Shown here one piece after another: positions 13,405-16,695 of a stretch of DNA of 16,695 nt. Numbering within the stretch: position 1 is the stretch's first letter; the number at the start of each line of letters is the position of its first letter. A program made the position numbers and the translations under genes. The notes beneath the pieces were generated by a model, which did no database searches, was not told where the DNA came from, and saw only the letters and a program-made list of their open reading frames with translations. Where the stretch lies: assembly GCA_023258825.1 (NCBI GenBank), contig JALQWE010000028.1, positions 1-16,695 of the forward strand. The letters run 5' to 3'. The stretch is from Planctomycetaceae bacterium (GTDB lineage: Bacteria; Planctomycetota; Planctomycetia; Planctomycetales; Planctomycetaceae).

Positions 13405-13974
13405 ATGCAGGTTCCACTGGAAATCACATTTCGGGGGCTCGATCATTCTGAGGCTGTGGAGGCTGAAATTCGTCAACACGTTGATGCGCTGGAGAGATTC
13501 TGTGATCGCATTACCAGCTGCCATGTCACGCTGACCCTTCCTCATCACCACGCACATCAGGGAAAGCGTTACGAGGTGATCATTCGAGTTGAGGTTCCGC
13601 GGAAGGAACTGATTGCTCATCGTCCGCAGGAAAAGAATGCCGCTCATGAAGATGCGCACGTGGCCATTCGGGACGCGTTTCGGGCGATGCGCCGCCAGCT
13701 GGAAGATTACTCACGCGAAATGCGGGGGAATACCAAGTTTCACGTGCCCGAACCCCGCGGTGTGGTGTCGGAGTTGTTTCCGCTGGAGGACTACGGGTTT
13801 CTGCTGACCCCTGAAGGACTACGTGTGTACTTCCACCGCAACGCAGTCCTCGACGGACGCTTTGATGAACTGGATCTTGATTCCGAAGTCACGTTTGTGC
13901 AGCAGGACGGTGACAAGGGACCTCAGGCCAGCACAGTGCGCGTCACCGGTAAACATGTGCCTGTGACGCACTAG
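13405..13974 (+). CDS. hpf: Ribosome hibernation factor (HPF/RaiA) fused to a cold-shock domain
   Basis: The 189-residue product has two parts. Residues 1-104 form the HPF/RaiA (historically sigma-54 modulation protein) beta-alpha fold that binds the small ribosomal subunit's decoding region and silences idle ribosomes: an early strand PLEITFRGL, a helix with SEAVEAEIRQHVDALERF, paired strands (CHVTLTL, YEVIIRVEV) and a basic second helix HVAIRDAFRAMRRQLEDY. Residues 118-181 look like a cold-shock domain, with YGFLL (130-134) and VYFHR (141-145) as the two RNA-binding motifs and a closing DGDKGPQASTV typical of Csp proteins. The ATG at 13405 is preferred over 13396 because GGGAG (13390-13394) is ten bases from the former but only one from the latter. 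The gene stands alone and follows the predicted sigma-54-controlled RNA. The symbol reflects the first domain. Confidence 0.88.
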   Translation: MQVPLEITFRGLDHSEAVEAEIRQHVDALERFCDRITSCHVTLTLPHHHAHQGKRYEVIIRVEVPRKELIAHRPQEKNAAHEDAHVAIRDAFRAMRRQLEDYSREMRGNTKFHVPEPRGVVSELFPLEDYGFLLTPEGLRVYFHRNAVLDGRFDELDLDSEVTFVQQDGDKGPQASTVRVTGKHVPVTH

Positions 13975-13992
13975 TCGCTGGCGGCAAATCGC

Positions 13993-14045
13993 AAAAGGGG
14001 ACATTCTACTTTTCCCCGTTGGAAAAAAGAGACCTGACCCCTTTT
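13993..14045. repeat. Inverted pair of AAAAGGGG-N8-CTTTT units between convergent genes
   Basis: One 21-bp unit lies on the plus strand (13993-14013) and a second on the minus strand (14045-14025), so AAAAGGGG (13993-14000) faces CCCCTTTT (14038-14045). Inside, TTTTCC (14010-14015) can pair with GGAAAA (14021-14026) around CCGTT. From memory, units of this form are widespread intergenic repeats in environmental bacteria, often associated with REP-type transposases; I cannot verify that here. The pair lies between the hpf stop and the stop of the minus-strand gene and may also help end transcription on both sides. Confidence 0.6.
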
Positions 14046-15553
14046 CATTCGGTGACCGTCAGTTGGATCGGTGTGTGGGCCCAACTGACAAGTGGAGACT
14101 GAGGCCGTGGGGCTCGCCCTGACAGCAGCGTTGTCAGGGCGAGCAGCAGCAGCAGTGCCATGGGCAGAGACAGTGTCAGCAGTGGCCAGCCAAGCCGCTG
14201 TTGGCTGCGGACGGTTGCGTTGACGCACCGCAGTCCCGCGGCGATCAGGGTGATGGTCAGCCACAGTCCGGCGACGACCGCGGTCAGCACAACTGCGCGT
14301 CCTGTGCGCAGTTCTGATGTGATGGCTGAAAGGATCTTCTGCTCAACGGCTGCGGGTACTTCCACGAGCGCGTAGTGCACTCGGAAGGACTTTAGCCCTT
14401 CAACACCCGTGTCGATTGATTCGGAACGGACATATCGGCTGGCGATGCACTGTTCTGCGAGACTGGCGGACAGCTGCAGTTGGCTGTCCCATGCGCCGTT
14501 TTGCACTTCAGGAAGTTTCCCGGCATGTTTCAGCAGGACAAATTTCAGAGCTGTGTTACTGACGGCCGTATTCAATGCGGCTTTTTCGTCTGCTCCTGAA
14601 AACTGAGGTGATGTTTGCGCCACAAGCTGATCGGGACGCGGTGTGTTGACCCATTCCGGCAGTGGTTGTTCCCCCGCTGGAGTTTCATCTTTCGGTGCTG
14701 AAGCTGTGTTGGTGTCGGCGGTTGTCGTGGATTGCCCCGCGTCGTCATTCATGAGGAGTGAAACCAGTGAATCGGCCAGTGAGCTGAGTCCGCTGGCGGC
14801 AAGCAGGGGCTGCACCTGCGGCACAGTTGCGCCAACCGGCGAGGACAGGGGAATCAGGGCGTACGTCTGACGGATGCCTCCCGGCAATTGGGCATTGAAT
14901 GTCTGCAACATTTCTGTGGCTGAATCTCCGAGGAGCTGGCGGAGCATTTCTTCGGACAACTGAAAGACGACAACATCGCCGTTGGCCGATTCTCCTGTAG
15001 AACTGGCCACGGGGTTTGCTGTCGCGGGGCTTTCCAGTTGAGAACGCACGAGCTGGCCAAGTCGACCAGCGAATTCCGCCAGCTGCTTGCGGCGATCGGG
15101 CCGTTCTTCGGTGGGCGCGGGGGGCTGCTGCGAGGCAACGGGATCCTGAGAGTTCGCGTTGCCCGTAGCTGAGTTGGCGACGCCGTCCGGTGATGGATTG
15201 TCCGGGGCAGTCGCGACCGTGGGCTCGCCTTCTTTCACTGTCAACTGCTGCAGAGTTTGTGGGGCCCCGGTCTGTGAAGAAGCTGCTGAATTGAGCAATT
15301 GCTGCCAGTCGTGACTACTGAGGCCGGACTGTACGACCTGCGGAGGCGGTGGAAGTTCGACACTTCGCTTGAGGAAGACAAAGTTGCCAACGGCGAGCAG
15401 CACCGCCGTCGAGACGATCGCCACCGGCCATCGCCAGTTGGGGCGCAGAAGGCGAACGACAAGGAACAGGAAGAGCACCATCCCGGTGCCCAGCAGAAGA
15501 ACGGGGCCCACGGCGAATACAGACTGGACACTGTTGATAGAAGAATCCTGCAT
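14045..15553 (-). CDS. Four-helix membrane protein with a long extramembrane middle, function unknown
   Basis: The 502-residue product has two transmembrane helices at the N-terminus (about 12-36 and 43-61) and two at the C-terminus (about 420-442 and 456-478). Between them lie a Pro/Ser/Ala/Gln-rich linker (65-150) and a region of mixed composition with a PEWVNTPRPDQ motif near residue 300, followed by a possibly globular part up to residue 415. The PEWV-type motif followed by a helical region and C-terminal membrane segments reminds me of conserved planctomycete proteins of unknown function; this is a weak recollection. GGAG (15563-15566 on the minus strand) lies nine bases before the ATG and supports the start. 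The gene converges on hpf and its stop overlaps the inverted repeat pair. No catalytic motif is visible. Confidence 0.8.
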   Translation of the reverse strand: MQDSSINSVQSVFAVGPVLLLGTGMVLFLFLVVRLLRPNWRWPVAIVSTAVLLAVGNFVFLKRSVELPPPPQVVQSGLSSHDWQQLLNSAASSQTGAPQTLQQLTVKEGEPTVATAPDNPSPDGVANSATGNANSQDPVASQQPPAPTEERPDRRKQLAEFAGRLGQLVRSQLESPATANPVASSTGESANGDVVVFQLSEEMLRQLLGDSATEMLQTFNAQLPGGIRQTYALIPLSSPVGATVPQVQPLLAASGLSSLADSLVSLLMNDDAGQSTTTADTNTASAPKDETPAGEQPLPEWVNTPRPDQLVAQTSPQFSGADEKAALNTAVSNTALKFVLLKHAGKLPEVQNGAWDSQLQLSASLAEQCIASRYVRSESIDTGVEGLKSFRVHYALVEVPAAVEQKILSAITSELRTGRAVVLTAVVAGLWLTITLIAAGLRCVNATVRSQQRLGWPLLTLSLPMALLLLLALTTLLSGRAPRPQSPLVSWAHTPIQLTVTE

Positions 15554-15789
15554 CGGCAGCTACTCCGTGGTTGAATCATGGGGCATTCCATCAGGACAGC
15601 CCCAGTTGCCGGCGCGGCGATTCTTATGCTGTCGCCCGGGTGAATCTGGTCTTGTTGTAAGTTTTAATCATCAGTGACTGTGACTGCCATGGGCAACGCC
15701 AGGAATTGTCTGTGTGTTGTCTGTCAGTCAGACGCCGATCTGTCGTTGCACAGATCCGACGAGTCGGGGCATAGTTCTGACAATCCCGT
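15554..15789. other. Intergenic gap between two minus-strand membrane genes, with palindromes
   Basis: The 236-bp gap is long enough to hold a promoter for the 502-residue protein, although I see no convincing -35/-10 pair. Near the upstream gene's stop it has three short palindromes: GTCTG/CAGAC around 15719-15733, GATCTGT/ACAGATC (15737-15743 and 15750-15756, 6-nt loop) and CCGAC/GTCGG (15756-15767). On the minus strand these follow the stop at 15790 and could end that transcript, but there is no T-tract. Confidence 0.35.
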
Positions 15790-16695
15790 TCAGCGTCGTC
15801 CGCCCGTTTCCACAGAGCCGGCGCTGAGAAATCGCTGGTCGATCGGAGTCCAGGCCGAGGACAGCTGCACCACAACGGAGACCGCCAGTGCCAGTGTGCC
15901 GGCAAACGTTACCGGAAAGGCTGTCAGTCTGGCCAGCAGCATCGCGATGAATGCCGTGGCGAGCGCTGAAGAAATCCGGAGGCGATGTTTGCGAAAACTG
16001 TCTGCCTGCCACCACCAGCGACGAACAAAAAAGAGCAGAGTCAGAAAGATCACAAATCCAGCGAGGGTTGGGGTGTTTGTGTCCGAGGACAGACTACTCA
16101 GACGTTCCAGGTATCCGCGACCGGAGCTTTTAAGCATGGCGGATTCTTCAAGCATCAGAAATCGAGCCATTCTGCCAACCACCACGCCAGCGATTGCTCC
16201 ACAACCACCAAGTACGATGCGGCGATACCATGGTTCGATGCGGGTGCCTTCCATCAGACGCGACGGGATGATGACAGCCCAGGTGACCATGAGAGTCGCG
16301 ATCGCGAAAAACAACGCATCGGCCTCAGACGGCAACACCGGGGTGGCGAAGTACAGCAGGAGTGAAACGACAAGCACAGACGACATCGAGAGGGCCATCG
16401 AGGACGTGATGGCCACCAGACGCTGGCTGAGAAGAATGGTGCGGAGTGTTGTGGGTGACGCGTTGCGCAGGATGACCGGAGAGACTTTCGGCCGCTGGTG
16501 AGTTGCCTGGCCACGCCCGGGCAACGCTGGGTCTGCTGATACGATCACAGGTGTGACTGTTGACGTGGCGGGGCCACGCGACCGCATTTGATCAACGGCT
16601 GTTCTGAGTTTGGAGTTTGCGGGGGGAAGTAACCAGGCGCCCAAGGCTCCCAGTATGATGGAGATGGCCAGAATCTCCGGAATAGTATTTCGGGG
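15790..16695 (-). CDS. Multi-pass membrane protein, cut by the window edge, function unknown
   Basis: The frame stays open through the right edge, so 301 residues are visible and the true N-terminus lies outside; a TTG at 16642-16644 is not a credible start because it falls inside a hydrophobic segment (IPEILAISIILGALGAWLL). After that helix comes a cytoplasm-like or periplasmic linker rich in Pro, Thr and Arg, then five or six further hydrophobic segments: SMALSMSSVLVVSLLLYF, ADALFFAIATLMVTWAVII, RRIVLGGCGAIAGVVVG, TLAGFVIFLTLLFFV, and a long C-terminal pair around SSALATAFIAMLLARL and FAGTLALAVSVVVQL. No catalytic or transport motif is recognisable. The gene has the same orientation as the next one and may be related in function, but the 236-bp gap argues against tight coupling. 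Confidence 0.75.
   Translation of the reverse strand, partial: PRNTIPEILAISIILGALGAWLLPPANSKLRTAVDQMRSRGPATSTVTPVIVSADPALPGRGQATHQRPKVSPVILRNASPTTLRTILLSQRLVAITSSMALSMSSVLVVSLLLYFATPVLPSEADALFFAIATLMVTWAVIIPSRLMEGTRIEPWYRRIVLGGCGAIAGVVVGRMARFLMLEESAMLKSSGRGYLERLSSLSSDTNTPTLAGFVIFLTLLFFVRRWWWQADSFRKHRLRISSALATAFIAMLLARLTAFPVTFAGTLALAVSVVVQLSSAWTPIDQRFLSAGSVETGGRR

Noticed and set aside
12849..13427. Minus-strand frame of 192 codons across the terminator and hpf leader
   Set aside because: It reads through the 18-bp terminator and the whole RNA, begins inside hpf on the opposite strand and has no domain.
15674..16501. Plus-strand frame of 275 codons opposite the last membrane gene
   Set aside because: Mirror of the minus-strand membrane protein, rich in Arg, Ser and Thr, without hydrophobic or domain structure.
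1..16695. CRISPR array, tRNA or rRNA genes
   Set aside because: No regularly spaced repeats, tRNA cloverleaf or rRNA-like sequence was seen; the only short-period array is the hairpin RNA, whose repeats are in loops.

Overview
The window looks like a chromosomal segment of a planctomycete. The support is all from the sequence: a giant secreted protein that begins with an LE-x-R-x-LL N-terminal motif (the planctomycete LEPR-XLL type) and ends in a dockerin-like pair of calcium loops, a following gene with a PEP-CTERM sorting tail, and weakly conserved multi-pass membrane proteins. Overall composition is moderately GC-rich.

Layout: positions 1-552 are a non-coding leader. Positions 553-11166 encode one protein of 3537 residues: a metzincin-type metalloprotease followed by PKD, Calx-beta, PA14, beta-propeller-like and cadherin-like repeats and a terminal dockerin-like module. 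A short secreted PEP-CTERM protein follows after 47 bp (11214-11843). Its body resembles a cohesin, so the pair may form a dockerin/cohesin surface-attachment unit. Then comes a roughly 1.5 kb region without a convincing protein gene.

The most interesting part lies in that gap. A strong -24/-12 (sigma-54) promoter at 12869-12885, preceded by a 12-bp direct repeat and a 19-bp palindrome, drives a predicted RNA of about 190 nt that ends at a very strong intrinsic terminator (13041-13083). The RNA can fold into four consecutive hairpins, each with a 9-nt loop carrying TGAGA at loop positions 3-7. A fifth TGAGAG hairpin sits in the leader of the next gene, a ribosome hibernation factor (HPF/RaiA) fused to a cold-shock domain (13405-13974). 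I infer a sigma-54-controlled regulatory RNA, possibly a sponge for an RNA-binding protein or an antisense RNA, linked to ribosome hibernation.

On the minus strand are a four-helix membrane protein of 502 residues (14045-15553) and a multi-pass membrane protein cut by the window edge (15790-16695). A small inverted pair of AAAAGGGG-N8-CTTTT units separates hpf from the convergent minus-strand gene.
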